The position numbers were made by a program, and so were the translations under genes. Below, in pieces: positions 46,736-61,545 of a stretch of 64,000 bases of DNA. Below the pieces are notes generated by a model. It was not told where the DNA came from, did not search any database, and worked only from the letters and a program-made list of their open reading frames with translations. Source of the stretch: Sabethes cyaneus (lineage: Eukaryota > Arthropoda > Insecta > Diptera > Culicidae); contig NC_071353.1 of the NCBI RefSeq assembly GCF_943734655.1, positions 80,614,909-80,678,908 on the forward strand, given 5' to 3'. Each line of letters begins with the position of its first letter. The stretch's first letter is position 1.

Positions 46736-47279
46736 CTAGCTGACCCGACAAACTTCGTATTGCCACAAAATGAACTGTGTTGTACATCCATCCTGAATCT
46801 CGGATGACCTTTATCACAATCTCGTGTTTTGAAAGTTTCTGAGGAGTTCATGGGTGTTTTAATACACAAATTTTCCTCACCGTAAAATAGAAAACAACTC
46901 CCCCCATTGCTTAGTCTGATAATATAAAGCGGATAGCGTTTAAATATTAGCCATCATTACAAACCATTTCGCCGAATACCATTTTTCGGAATACCAATTC
47001 TCGGTTCGCGAGAAGTTTAGAGTTTCGCAGAACACCATTTCGCGAAAAACCTTACGCGGGATGTTCCATTTCACGGAATTTTTTTTCGTAGAAAGTACCA
47101 TTTCGCAGGGGTGACTCAACTGAAGGAAAGTAATAGAGGTCAGTAGATCTAGGGAAATAAATAAACCTAGATAGAGGTGATCTCCACGGGGGGCTGCCCC
47201 CGCAGTGGCCCGCGCTTCCGACGGCAGGTCGCCGGCAACACTCGTGGCCTGTGTCCGTCTCGGCCTGAATCATCTAATG

Positions 47280-47588
47280 CAGTGATGGCCAAACTGCGGC
47301 CCTTCAAGCTGTTTTTTGCGGCCCGCGGGCTGATTTGAGAGATAGAGGACTTATGGGTAACTTTTTTGATGACACAGGGGTCACTCAAATCAGCCATAAT
47401 GCCTCGTGCATTTTGTAGTTTCGAATGCTTTCCGGTTTAAATCTTGTGGTAATTTCCAGAAAATGGTTGTTATTGCCGCATATTTTGCATTTTGTTATGC
47501 GCTGGAATGGCGAGAGGAATTTGCGGCCCGCGACATTTATGGGGCGATCTCGTTTGGCCCGCACCATGCCAATGCCTGGGCACCACTG
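47280..47588. mobile_element. hAT-like MITE, 309 bp
   Basis: Termini CAGTGATGGCCAAACTGCGG and, inward from the right, CAGTGGTGCCCAGGCATTGG. The 8-bp sequence ATCTAATG lies at 47272-47279 and 47589-47596. CAGTG-type ends with an 8-bp duplication are diagnostic of hAT elements. The unfilled equivalent is ATCTAGTGTTA at 52807. The interior holds GCGGCCCGCGGGC-type repeats; no transposase. Confidence 0.92.
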
Positions 47589-47699
47589 ATCTAATGTTAT
47601 TATTGATAGTTTCTGGTGGTCTTGTTATTGAATAATGTTTTTTGAAAGAGTCTAAAATTTCTCGAGTTCGATTAGTTTTTAAGTTACGCAAAATTTCTG

Positions 47700-48205
47700 T
47701 TTTATTTGTATGACAGTCCTTATCCCCCTACCACAGGGCTGAGGGGTCTCAAACCATCATAAAAAAAAGTTCCTGTCTCCAAAATTCCCCACATGCCAAA
47801 TTTGGTTCCATTTGCTTGATTAGTTCTGGAGTTATGAGGAAAACTGTATTTCGTTTGTATGGGAGCCCCCTCTCCCAAAAAGGTAAGGGGTCCTAATTCA
47901 TAATAGAAAAAGTTCTTGCCTCCAAAAACACCCACTTGCCAAGTATAGTTCCATTTGATTGATTAGTTCTCGAGTTAGGAGGAAATTTGTATTTCATTTG
48001 TATAGGAGCCCCTCCTCCTAAAGTGGGGAGGGGTCCTAATTCACCATAGAAAAAATGCTTGCCTCCGAAAACCTTCACATGCCAAATTTGGTTCCATTTG
48101 CTTGATTAGTTCTCGAATTATGAGGAAATTTGTATTTTATTTGTATGGAAGCCACCCCCCGCCCTCTTAAAGGGAAAGGAGTCATAATTCCCCTTCTAAA
48201 GAGGG
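47700..48205 (+). repeat. 145-bp-unit array (about 4 units)
   Basis: Units with CATGCCAAATTTGGTTCCAT, TTGATTAGTTCT and the C-run/G-run. Minus-strand frames in it are repeat translations. Confidence 0.85.
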
Positions 48206-48240
48206 GAGGGGTCTCCATTCATGATGATGATGATGATGAT

Positions 48241-48720
48241 GGTCCCACCTCATACCCCTACAACGGTTTGAGCGAGACGATTTATCTATTAAGATATTTA
48301 TGTAGTAACAATGTAGCCAGGTGCAAAAGCAAATAACGAACAGGCTTCTAATACAGACATATCAAACTTTCAAGTGAATATCAACATTTTCAAAAAATGT
48401 CCAAGGCTCGTCCAAAACGTTTCCAACCCGAAAATTATCTGGACTTGATTAGGAATTGAACCTAATATTTAGCAGCACAAGCTGGTCAGAGTTGGTTCTA
48501 GATAACGATCTAGAACTACGAGGGAGATCCTGCAGAACTTTGGTGCTCGATATACAACTCCGCAACAAAGCGATGGTATACGAGTTCCAAAGTCCACAAG
48601 CAAACCCAAGCCTGTCCAGCTTCCGCTCCAAACCCTTTGTTCAGGACTTTAACCTGATCATTCAATTTCCAGATTGTGTATGTCTGTTCTCGCGCGCGTG
48701 GCTCAAACATGTGTAGCCTT
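48241..48720. other. unassigned interval
   Basis: A less AT-rich stretch at 48440-48715 is open on both strands over 60-86 codons, but no motif is recognised. It may be the untranslated or leader part of an element; nothing firm can be said. Confidence 0.3.
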
Positions 48721-50187
48721 CTCTAAACTTTTTTAATTAATAATAATAACAATTTCAAATCCATCATCATCAGTGAACATGATAACTTACTATATCCACT
48801 AAATATACAAAAAATAACTAAATAAACAATCTTCTTAAATTAATACAAAAAATCATCAAATTGTGTCTATAAGGTAGATTTTATGTGTGAAATGCAAAGC
48901 CTTCTGAATTCCGCCGTTGTTGCTGCACGTTTTATTTCTCTGGGCATCGAATTGAAATAATTTATTCCTTTGTACAACAGAGAGTTCTGTGATCTTCCAA
49001 ACAAAAAATGTGGCGTTCTTGCATCTTCCGCGTTTCTAGTGTTGTACGAATGCAAATCTCTTCCTCGTTCAATTCGGTCACACAAATATCGAGGTACCAT
49101 CCCGTTAAGAATTTTATATAGAAACACCATTGTCAAAAAATAAACTCTTTGCTTCACAGAAAGCCATTGCAATGCGTCTAGCATAATATATGAGGAAGTG
49201 TATCTATTACATCTTAAAATTAATCGCATAACTTTATTTTGCAAGCGTTGCAACTTCAATATTTGTGTATCGTTTGCAAGGAATAGGATGGATGAGCAAA
49301 AATCTAGTGTGGTGAAATGATTGACTTATATAAAAGAATTTTACTACTAATCGTCAATTCATTTTTTAAACGGCACAAGACACCGTACTTTTTCGCCATT
49401 TTTTTGATGACATTATCAATGTGAAACTTAAAGGTTAACTTGTCATCAATGGTTACTCCAAGATACTTTAGTTCATTTACGCGGTCAATAGTCTCACCAT
49501 CAATTTCAACGTTTACGTCTGGCTTGGAGTTGGCTGAAATGATCATATATTTTGTCTTGCTAATGTTGAGCTTAAGCTGTTTAAATTTCAACCAATTCGA
49601 AAGATAATGTAAATCTTGGTTTAAATGTGTGACATTTTCATTAGGGTCCTTAGCCGTAATGAATAGAAGTGTCGTCCGCAAACAAATTTATGTCGCAGAA
49701 CCGTAAAACTCGTTTCATGTCATTGATATACATTATGAACAAAAGGGGCCCCAATACACTTCCTTGCGGTACACCAAGTGTGTTGGCAAGGGAATCAGAA
49801 TTCAAATTATCAAAGCTAGTTTTCTGAGTTCTGTCACATAAATAGCTTCAAACCATTTATATGCCATTCCTACAATACCAAATCGCTTCAAGGTTTGTAA
49901 CAATAAGGGCCTAGAGATGGTTTCAAACGCGCGTTTTAGATCCAAAAATACAGCAAGAATAGTTTCTTTAGCTTCGATTTTTTCTTTCCATTTTGCTAGC
50001 ACCAGGTTTAATGCAGTTTCACAAGAGTGTCCCTCTCGATAGCCTGATTGCTCTGGAATTAGCAAATGATTATAATTTAAGTAATTCATAAGCTGGCCTT
50101 TGATAACAAGTTCTAAAATTTTTTCTAATGTGTGCAATATGTTAATAGGACGGTACTCTTCGGCTTTATCCGTTCCATTAACTTTAG
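48720..50187 (-). pseudogene. non-LTR reverse transcriptase, third lineage, 5'-truncated
   Basis: Reading down from 50187: EEYRPINILHTLEKILELV, EQSGYREGHSCETALN, VFLDLKRAFETISR with the first catalytic Asp, a frameshift near 49845, LGVPQGSVLGPLLFIMYIND, and NLFADDTSI at about 49690. Another frameshift follows, then LNISKTKYMIIS, YLGVTIDDKLTF, and after a further frame change the C-terminal helical region to 48867. The 3' region is AT-rich to about 48720. RT motifs place it in the jockey/CR1/L2 assemblage, but it is not the same family as the other elements here. Confidence 0.8.
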
Positions 50188-50742
50188 ATCACCATAGAAA
50201 AAATTCCTGTCTCCAAAAACACCCACATGCAACATTTTATTCCATTTGCTTGATTACCAGAGCAGGAGCGAAGAGCAAAATAATATCAAAATGTGTTATT
50301 ATAAATCGAATAACTCATATCAGAATTTGGTCTTGTTTTGGTTGACATAGTTGGTAAAATAACAAAAAAATAATATCAAAATTTTACTCCTTTAAGGCCA
50401 AAAGAATAACTACTTGTGTTATTTGAATAACAAAGCAATAACATGACTGTATTCAGAGTTTAGAATAACATATTTTAGTATTATTAAGGAATTGAATAAC
50501 AAAAGCAGTAGTACATGAGATATTAAAAAATCATTTTATAAAATATTTATAATCTAAAATCTCTTTAATCAATAAAAAAATTGTATAAAATATATCGAAT
50601 GTCATTTTAAGGCCAAAATAAGATATGATAACAAAATCAGTTATTAAACTCATCTTACAACCACTGTTTTAAATATCTACTCAATAACAAAATGTGTTAT
50701 CAATGTATCTCCATATCTATTCAATAACAAAATATAGGGTAA
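50188..50742. repeat. partial 145-bp unit, then AATAAC/GTTATT-rich repeat
   Basis: 50188-50260 is the first part of a 145-bp unit (CACCATAGAAAAAATTCCTG to CCATTTGCTTGATTA). It is followed by about 480 bp in which TGTTATT and AATAACAAAA occur repeatedly in both orientations, with GCAGGAGCGAAGAGCAAAAT at its left end. Non-coding. Confidence 0.55.
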
Positions 50743-51430
50743 CCTGGGGTAATAGGCACCGGTGAGGCAAAATGCACCCCATTCATTTCGAGACGATTGA
50801 ATGTTTTAAAAACAAAAAAGTTATCCTAGTAGTTAAATTTTCGTTTGTTTTGGTCACCCTATCAATTTGACAGCTCCATCTAACACGAAAACGGAAACAA
50901 AAAAAAAATTTCTGTCGCTGACGTATAATTTTGTTCTCCGCTTTGTTAAGAGTTTTCAGTTATTTTAACAGTGTTAACCGCGTGTGAATATTAGTAAATG
51001 GTTAATTGTGATTAGTGCTACACAATCCTGATAAAATATCGGTAGGTTTTGATATTATTTCTTTTTTGTAACCAAAAACATCTTTTTGGTACGTCCGGGG
51101 CGAAATGCACCGCTCTACTTGGGGCAAAATGATCCTTCAGTAAACAAACTTTGTTTGCTTTGTTTCTTTTAAAGATATGGTACGAAACTACGTCCGGCAA
51201 TCTAATCGGCGACTACTGAACAGCTACAGTTAGCTAGCACTGGAGGCTGTCAAAAACGGTGACTCAAAAACCAATGCCTCTCGGGAGAACGGCATCCTAA
51301 AAAACGCTCCTCCGCTATCTTTCGATGGCCAGCAACACTCTTTCCCTTCCCCGCTTGGGAAGTTTTTTGACAGTGTTTGGCGAAAAGCAGGAGCTTGCAT
51401 TGGTCAATCATATAATCAACTAGAGGACCC
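50743..51430. other. gene-free interval with GGGGCAAAATGCACC motifs
   Basis: Starts TAGGGTAACCTGGGGTAATA, resembling a pogo-like terminus, and has GAGGCAAAATGCACCCC and GGGGCGAAATGCACCGCTC at 50768 and 51098. No inverted partner was found within the window. The GTCAAAAAC at 51250 and GTTTTTTGAC at 51361 form a short inverted pair. Confidence 0.35.
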
Positions 51431-52638
51431 GGCGCGCGTTGCTACGCCGTTCTAAAAACGGGGTACATGCATAATACTGAAGATTTGATTAATTGTAATC
51501 TTGCAACCAAGAGCTTTCTTTTCGACAACCCAAGATATTCCTAAATTATACCGTCCAACGTAATAATTTGGGTTTTATTACCAACCCTTAAAATGGTAAT
51601 GTTGGCAAAATCGTTACATATCAGTGCAGTTCGATTGAAATCAGTTGAAAACTGGTCAGAAACCATAAACTTAGTGTAATATCAACATTTTCTTCATATT
51701 TTCATTTCAACAATGTATTTTCTCTTCAATTTTGTTTTTAAAATAAGAAAATTTGAGTTTTATTTGTATGGGAGTCCCCCCTCTTAGAGGAAGGAGGTTT
51801 CTCAATCTACCATAGAAAAAAATTTCTACCTCCAAAACCCTTCAAATACCAAATTTGGTTCCATTTGCTTGATTGGTTCCCGAGTTATAGAGAAATTTGT
51901 GTTTCATTTGTATGGGAGCTCCTCCCCCCCCTTATAGAGGAGGAGGGGTTACAAACAACCATAGAAAAAATCCTGACTCTAGAAACCCCCACATGCTAAA
52001 TTTGGTTCCATTTGCTTGATTAATAGTCAAGTTATGAGGAAATTTTGGTTTATTTGTATGGTATCCCCCCTCTTAGAGGAAGGAAGGTTTTCAATCTACC
52101 ATAGAAAAAAATTCTGCATCCAAAAACGTTTACATGCCAAATTTGGATCCATTTGCTTGATTAGTTCCCGAGTTATGAAGAAATTTGTGTTTCATTGGTA
52201 TTGGAGCCCCCCCTTCTAGAGGGGAAGGGGTCTCAAACAACCAAAGAAAAAATCCTGTGTCTTGAAACCCCCACATACCAAATTTGGTTCCATTTACTTG
52301 ATTAGTTCCCGAGTTATGTAGAAATCTGTTTTTTTATTGGTATGGTAGCCTCTCCCCCCCTTTTAAAGAAAAGAGGGGTCTCAATCCCCCATAGAAAAAA
52401 AATCTGCCTCCAAAAACCTTCACATGCTAAATTTGATTCCATTTGCTTGATTTGTTCCCGAGTTATGCAGAAATTTGTGTTTCACCCCCCCCTTCTAGAA
52501 AAGGGAGGTGTCTCAAACCATGCTAACAACATTCCTCACATTATACGCGATGTGTCTGCCAAGTTTCATCAAAATCCGTCGAGCGGTTTGCGAGTCTATA
52601 CCGGACACACGAACAGCATTTCATTTATATATATATAC
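51431..52638 (+). repeat. 145-bp-unit array element with TATATATA end
   Basis: A possible diverged head at about 51420-51450 (CTAGAGGACCCGGCGCGCG) is followed by spacer. About five units lie at 51740-52500, then a terminal block ACATTATACGCGATGTGTCTGCC, GAGCGGTTTGCGAGTCTATACC and an AT-rich end TTTATATATATATA. The next element's head starts at once (52639). Confidence 0.7.
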
Positions 52639-52909
52639 TAGCTGACCCGACAAACTTCGTATTGCCACAAATTAACCTGTGTTGTACATAAATCATGAAT
52701 CTCGGATGATCTTTGTCACAATCTCGAGTTTTGCAAGCCCCCCAGTGGGCGGCGCTTCCGACGGCGGGTCACCGGCAACACTCGCGACCATCTCGTCCTG
52801 AATGATCTAGTGTTACTATAGATAGTTTTTGTGGTCTTGTATTGACTAATGTTTTATGGAAGAGTCTCGAATTTCTCGAGTTCGATTAGTTTTTGAGTTT
52901 CGCAAAAAT

Positions 52910-54650
52910 TTCTGTTTTATTTGTATGAGAGTCCATATCCCCCTACCACAGGGGTGAGAGGTCTCTCACTATCGTAAAATAAATTCAAGACTCCAAAATC
53001 TCCCACATGCCAAATTTGGTTCCATTTGCTTGATTAGTTCTCAAGTTATAAGGAAATTTGAATTTCATTTGTATGGGAGCTCCCCTCTTAAAAGGGGAAG
53101 GGGTCGTGATTCACCATAGAAAAAATTTCTGCCATCTAAAACTCCCACATGCCAAATTTGGTTCCATTTGATTGATTAGTTCTCGAGATAAGAGGAAATT
53201 TGCATTGCATTTGTATGGAAGCTTACCCTCTTAAAGGGGAGATGGGCCATAACACGCTTTCTAAAGAAGAGAGGGGTCTCAATTCACCATAGAAAAAAAT
53301 CTTGCGTCCAAAACCACTTACATGTCAAATTTGGTTTCATTTGCTTGATTAGTTCTCGAGTTATAAGGAAATTTGTTTTTCATTTGTATAGGAGCCCCCC
53401 CCCCTCTTAAAGTGGGGAAATCCATAGAAAATATACCATAGAAAATATTCTTGCCCCCAAAAACACCCACATGATAAATTTGGTTCCATTCGCTTGATTA
53501 GTTCTAGAGTTATGAGGAAATTTGTATTTCGTTTGTATGAGAGCCCCCCCTCTTAAAAAGGTAAGGGGTCCTAATTCATCATAGAAAAAATGGTTGCCTC
53601 CAAAAATACCCACATGCCAAATATGGTTCTATTTGCTTGATTAGTTCTCGAGTTATGAGGAAATTTGTATTTCGTTTGTATAGGAGCCCCCCCTCTTAAA
53701 GTGGGGAGGGGTTCTAATTCACCATAGAAAATATTCATGCCCTAGAAAACTTTCACATGCCAAATTTTGTTCCATTTGCTTGATTAATTCTCGAGTTATG
53801 AGGAAATTTGCATTTCATTTGTATAGGAGCCCCCCTTCCTAAAGTGGGGAGGGGTCCCAATTCATCATAGAAAAAAAATTTGTCTCCAAAAACACCCACG
53901 TGCCAAATTTTGTTCCATTTGCTTGATTAGTTCTCGAGTTATGAGGAAATTTGTATTTCGTTTGTATAGGAGCTCCCCCTCTTAAAGTGGGAAGGGGTCC
54001 TTATTCACCATAGAAAATATTCTTGCCCTCGAAAACTTTCACATGCCAAATTTTGTTCCATTTGCTTGATTAGTTCTTCAGTTATGAGGAAATTTGTATT
54101 TCATGTGTATAGGATCCCCCCTCCTAAAACGGGGAGGGGTCCCAATTCATCATAGAAAAAATTTTTGTCTCCAAAAACAACCACATGCCAAATTTGGTTC
54201 CATTTGCTTAATTACTTCTCGAGTTATGAGGAAAATTGTGTTTCTTTGGTACAGGAGCCCCCCCTCTTAAAGTGCGGAGGGGTCCTAATTTACTATAGAA
54301 AATATTCTTGCCCTCGAAAACCTTCACATGCCAAATTTGGTTCCATTTGCTTGATTAGTTCTCGAGTTATGAGGAAATTTGTATGGAAGCCCCCCCTTTT
54401 AAAGAGGAGAGGAGTTGTAATTCCCCTTATAAAGAGGGGAGGGGTCTCAATTTACCATAGAATAAATTCTTGTCACCGAAAACACCCACATGCCAAATTT
54501 TGTTCTATTTGCTTGATTAGTTGTCGAGTTATGCAGAAATTTGTGTTTCATTTGTATGGGAGCCCCCCCTCTTAGTGGGGGGAGGGGTTTCTAACCATCA
54601 CTAAAACCTTTCCTGGCCCCAAAAACCCTCTACATGCATATTTTCATGCC
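52910..54650 (+). repeat. 145-bp-unit array (about 12 units)
   Basis: CACATGCCAAATTTGGTTCC-like cores recur at about 53007, 53147, 53318, 53470, 53611, 53756, 53901, 54040, 54185, 54328 and 54488, giving spacings of 139-171 with most near 143. Each has a C-run followed by CTTAAAG and GGGGAGGGG, able to form a short hairpin. The 136-codon frame at 54165 is repeat translation. Confidence 0.9.
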
Positions 54651-54684
54651 GATTGGTTCAGTAGTTTTCGATTCTATAAGGAAC

Positions 54685-58157
<3,473 letters not shown>

Positions 58158-58196
58158 AATCCTTCTTTATAGGTATAGATATATAGATAGATAGAT

Positions 58197-59420
58197 ATGA
58201 GCGAGTGTTTTTACGGTTTAACCCAACGAGACGTAAGAAGTCTGGCATATGAACTGGCGGAAAAAAATCAAATCCCACATCCATTCAGCAAAACAGCTAA
58301 ACTGGCCGGATATGATTGGTTGAAGGGTTTTATGAAACGCCATCCGAACCTTTTTCCACGAACCGCGGAAAACACATCGTTGGCAAGAACGACTGGATTC
58401 AATCGAACCAGTGTGTGCAAATATTTCAATATTCTTGAAGAGATCTTCAATATTCCCCAGTATCCAGCTCACCGGATTTGGAACATGGACGAAACGGGGT
58501 TTTCTACGGTTGGTAACATATAATACTTAATCTCCATTTGCCTTTGTTTACATATTTATGTTCTTCTATAGGTTCAAACCAGGCTACCGAAAGTTTTATC
58601 AAAAAAAGGGCAACATCAAGTGGGAGGCATTTCGTCCAGTAAAAGGGGTACGAATACCACGGTGGTGATGGCCATGTCCGCATCAAGAGAATATTTACCG
58701 CCAATGTTCATTTTCGCAAGGCAGAGAATGAACGAAGCTCTGAAGATTGGGGCTCCCGAAGGAACTGTTTTTGCGTGTAACCCCAGCGGTTGGAGTTCGT
58801 TTTCAACCTGTTCGGATTGGTTCGATCATTTTTTGAGTTATAGTCGACCGTCTGCTGATTCACCGATTTTGTTAATACTGGATGGACACACCACTCACAC
58901 TAGAAACCTGCAGATGCTGGAAAAGGTTAAGAAGCACTATGTTCGTATCGTTTCAATTCCACCACATACATCACACAAGACTCAGCCGTTAGATGTAGCA
59001 TTGATGGGCCCTCTGAAATCGCATTATGCGGTAGCAATTCAAAATTTCTTAAAGAGAAATCGAGGTCAGTTAATTAATAGCAAAATTTTAATATTATATA
59101 ATGTATTACAATTTTAATTTTCAGGAAAAGTTATCACTCCTTATAACGTCTGCGAGTTGGTAAATTACGCTTTCCATAAATCTGCTAGCATGCTAACGGC
59201 GCGAAATGGATTTCGTGCCACTGGGATCCACCCATTTAATACATCGGTATTCGCTGACGCCGACATTGCAGGATCAAACTTTTTTATCTCTATGAACACG
59301 AAAGAGAAATCTCATGACACGATTGAGCTTTTAAACCCCCAATGTGATAATGTTCAAGCTACTGATCAAATCAATTCAGATGATTGCAATATGGGTGCGT
59401 TAAACGACACTATTATGTAG
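58197..59420 (+). CDS. pogo/Tigger-type DDE transposase, 5'-truncated, three exons
   Basis: Joined coding parts 58197-58509, 58573-59064, 59125-59420. The introns are 63 and 60 nt with GT...AG ends (GTTGGTAAC...CTATAG and GTCAGT...TTTTCAG). Splicing gives [15 protein letters not shown] and [11 protein letters not shown], both as expected for the family. Residues 1-60 are the end of a CENP-B-type DNA-binding region ([13 protein letters not shown]). The DDE domain has WNMDETG (first Asp), LILDGHTTH (second Asp) and [13 protein letters not shown] (third Asp), with 36 residues between the second and third. All three acidic residues are present. The first helix-turn-helix is missing: the reading frame starts at ATG 58197, 40 bp after the (AGAC)n tract, so the gene's 5' part is lost or lies on other DNA. 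Confidence 0.85.
58510..58572 (+). other. intron 1 of the transposase gene
   Basis: 63 nt, starts GTTGGTAACA, ends TTCTTCTATAG, AT-rich, contains an in-frame stop. The alternative donor at 58514 would give a less conserved junction. Confidence 0.7.
59065..59124 (+). other. intron 2 of the transposase gene
   Basis: 60 nt, GTCAGTTAATT...TTTAATTTTCAG, AT-rich, with a stop in the reading frame. Confidence 0.8.
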
Positions 59421-59465
59421 GGATCGAGCGGGGTGAACAGAGAAAAACGTTCTGTTATGTAAAAA

Positions 59466-60489
59466 CTACAAGGTATACAGCCCTAAGGGTTGTACGAAAG
59501 GGTGACGTAGGACTGTGTCATATAATACTCATTATGTTGATAACATGTTTTAATCAATGAAGTATAACTTTATGTCTGATCATTAAATCAAAGACTAATG
59601 TAAACTGCATTTCTGGCATATGCATATTTGAGTATCTGTGAGTATCATTGTTTGAGTGTTTATTTGTAAAAGAAGAGCGAAATATTCTGATTTAATTCTT
59701 CATTGAATCAATGGTGGTACCATAGTACCATTTTATAGTCACTGGCACTGCCGCTGCTGCTTGTAAGCTACCCAAGTAACAATTTGGGTTTTATTACACT
59801 CTTATGGTGGCATTTAAGACCAATATTGGTCTTGAAAACCACCATAAGAGTACAATAAAACTTACATTGTTGCTTGGGTAGTGTAGGTGGTGGAGGAAAC
59901 CATATCGGCTGCTGCTGCTTAAATGATTGTCCTACACTGATTGAGCAAGCTATCTAACAATTTCGCATGTCTGCGATGGGGATAATGCAAAATGTAACGT
60001 AAAGTGCATCGTGTGGGATTCACGTTGGCCATTGCCCTCTGATACCGCTTGTCTTCGGGGTCGGTGTTGCCGTCAATAGCCATCGATGTTGCCAATTGGA
60101 TTGGAAAAGGGGTGTGGCTTACAAAGTGGTCTCAAAGTTATCATTTGGATCCAAATCCTTTGGTGTATCTAATTGTCGTCCGTGCCTGTGAAGCTAGGCG
60201 ATAACCATAGAAATGTATGGAAAAATTCGACCTTGAATCTTTACACACATTTTCACTATTTAGCGTATAAAAAATTATTATTAATATGTTACTATAAAAT
60301 TACTGGACATTTTATCTATCCAACGATTAATAATATATAACTGTTAATATAACTGTTATGTTTCGCTCAGTAGTATAGTAGCTAGCTTTTGAAATATTTC
60401 ATTCAAACGTTACACTTTTATTTTTCGTTTTTACAAAGTGCTACCAAGTCCCAGTATAGTAAACAAAGACGTAGTCCCATGTCAAAAAT
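59466..60489 (+). repeat. CTACAAGG-family repeat, copy 3 (no unit array)
   Basis: Head CTACAAGGTATACAGCCC, GGTGACGTAGGAC, AGAAGAGCGAAATATTC in the middle and tail AACAAAGACGTAGTCCCATGTC. The 145-bp array is absent, and a hairpin MITE (59771-59878) plus unrelated sequence occupy the middle. Confidence 0.65.
59771..59878. mobile_element. near-perfect hairpin MITE, 108 bp, TA-flanked
   Basis: CCCAAGTAACAATTTGGGTTT to the inverse CTTGGG, TA on both sides (59769-59770 and 59879-59880). Arms of about 50 bp meet at ACCAATATTGGT, so the loop is almost absent. Related termini occur at 8269 and, in part, 51560. Confidence 0.85.
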
Positions 60490-61039
60490 GAGAAGCAGCA
60501 GAGATAGGATCACTTACTCTCCGCACCGAGAAAGCGGTATCGAAATGAAAAGAGGGAAGCGAGAAATAAACGACAGAGTCTTGTGATTGATTGTGCCGCG
60601 TAAAGACGTGTTTTACTAATTCGCAGTTCGCTTCGCAGTTGAGAAAATGTCCGCCTATTCGCAAAATCACCACAATGGCGCACTCGGTAGATGCTTAGTG
60701 AATAATGTTCTTGAATCCTAAATGAATGATGTTCTTGCTAGAGGCTGAAGTATTGCCTCATGTGCTATTTGATTTTTCATTGATAGGAAGTTAATGGCGG
60801 AGAAAAACCAGCCATATGGGTTGTGTTTGTTGAAACGAAATAAAAGGATAATTAAATATGTGCAAAGTGTCCATTTTGAATATGCGCGTGCTGGGTTATT
60901 GCCTCTGTGCTAATTTGTGTGAAGTGTGAAACCCGGGAAAGATGGGTTTTATGGAAAGGGGTTTCATAAGAAGGATATTTGCGCATGGTGTCCATTTCGA
61001 ATTAAGCACCGATACCTATGAAATAGTGGCGGCCGAACG
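60490..61039. other. gene-free interval
   Basis: AT-rich sequence with a few short open frames lacking motifs. Nothing recognised. Confidence 0.4.
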
Positions 61040-61545
61040 GTGTTGCAGTAGCAATAAGTGAGTGTGAGGTATCGCTCCGGGACAAACAAGTGAGTGGAAA
61101 ATTTGCAGCGCGATGAATAATGAAAGCTTGCGGACACATACATAAACGAAACCGCAGTAGGAAGTAAGCATGGGGTAGCGATGTGTGTATGGAAGGTATG
61201 GCATCGTGCGGCAGCAGGTGAGTGGAAGGTTTTTTTTCGGTTGCTCTCTAGCCAGCAGCGTGATGAATAGTGAAGGCTTGCGGAGGCAACATGACATATA
61301 CATAAACTTAACCGCAGTAGGAGGAGTATCGACGTGTGTGTGGAAAGGGTGGCCTCCCGCGGCAGCGGGTGAGTGTTAGGTTTTTATTCGGTTGCTCTCT
61401 AGCCACTGTTTGCAGCGCGATGAATAGTGAAAGCTTGCGAAAGCGACGTGACACATACATAAACAAAACAGCAGTAGGAAGTAGGTTTGGGGCTAAGAAC
61501 GTGTGTGGAAAATAAGGCATCGCGCGGCAACAGGTCAGTGGATGG
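61040..61545 (+). repeat. minisatellite, about 155-bp period, three units
   Basis: GCAGCGCGATGAATA(A/G)TGAA recurs at about 61105, 61257 and 61414, each followed by GCTTGCGGA-like, ACATACATAAAC, CCGCAGTAGGA and GCGGCAGCAGGTGAGTG. The units are richer in G than the surroundings. Minus-strand frames across it are repeat translations (LPHTHR..., KLSLFIALQ). Confidence 0.75.

Larger units (their letters stand above)
46738..48240 (+). repeat. CTAGCTGACCCG-headed array element, copy 1
   Basis: Head CTAGCTGACCCGACAAACTT then CGTATTGCCACA, followed by a spacer. A block with GCGCTTCCGACGGCAGGTCG, a hAT-like MITE (47280-47588) and about four 145-bp units (47700-48200) come next. The head and the GCTTCCGACGGC block recur at 52639-52800, showing a common architecture. 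Short (GAT)n at 48219-48240 ends it. Confidence 0.7.

Noticed and set aside
48449..48716. Chemoreceptor-like or other host exon
   Set aside because: Open on both strands for 60-86 codons but no conserved motif or splice structure could be supported.
52910..54650. CRISPR-like array
   Set aside because: Period of about 145 bp with diverged whole units, no short constant repeat with unique spacers, no cas genes, and a eukaryotic context.
58218..58472. Minus-strand ORF opposite the transposase
   Set aside because: Shadow frame; the plus strand has conserved DDE motifs and matching introns.
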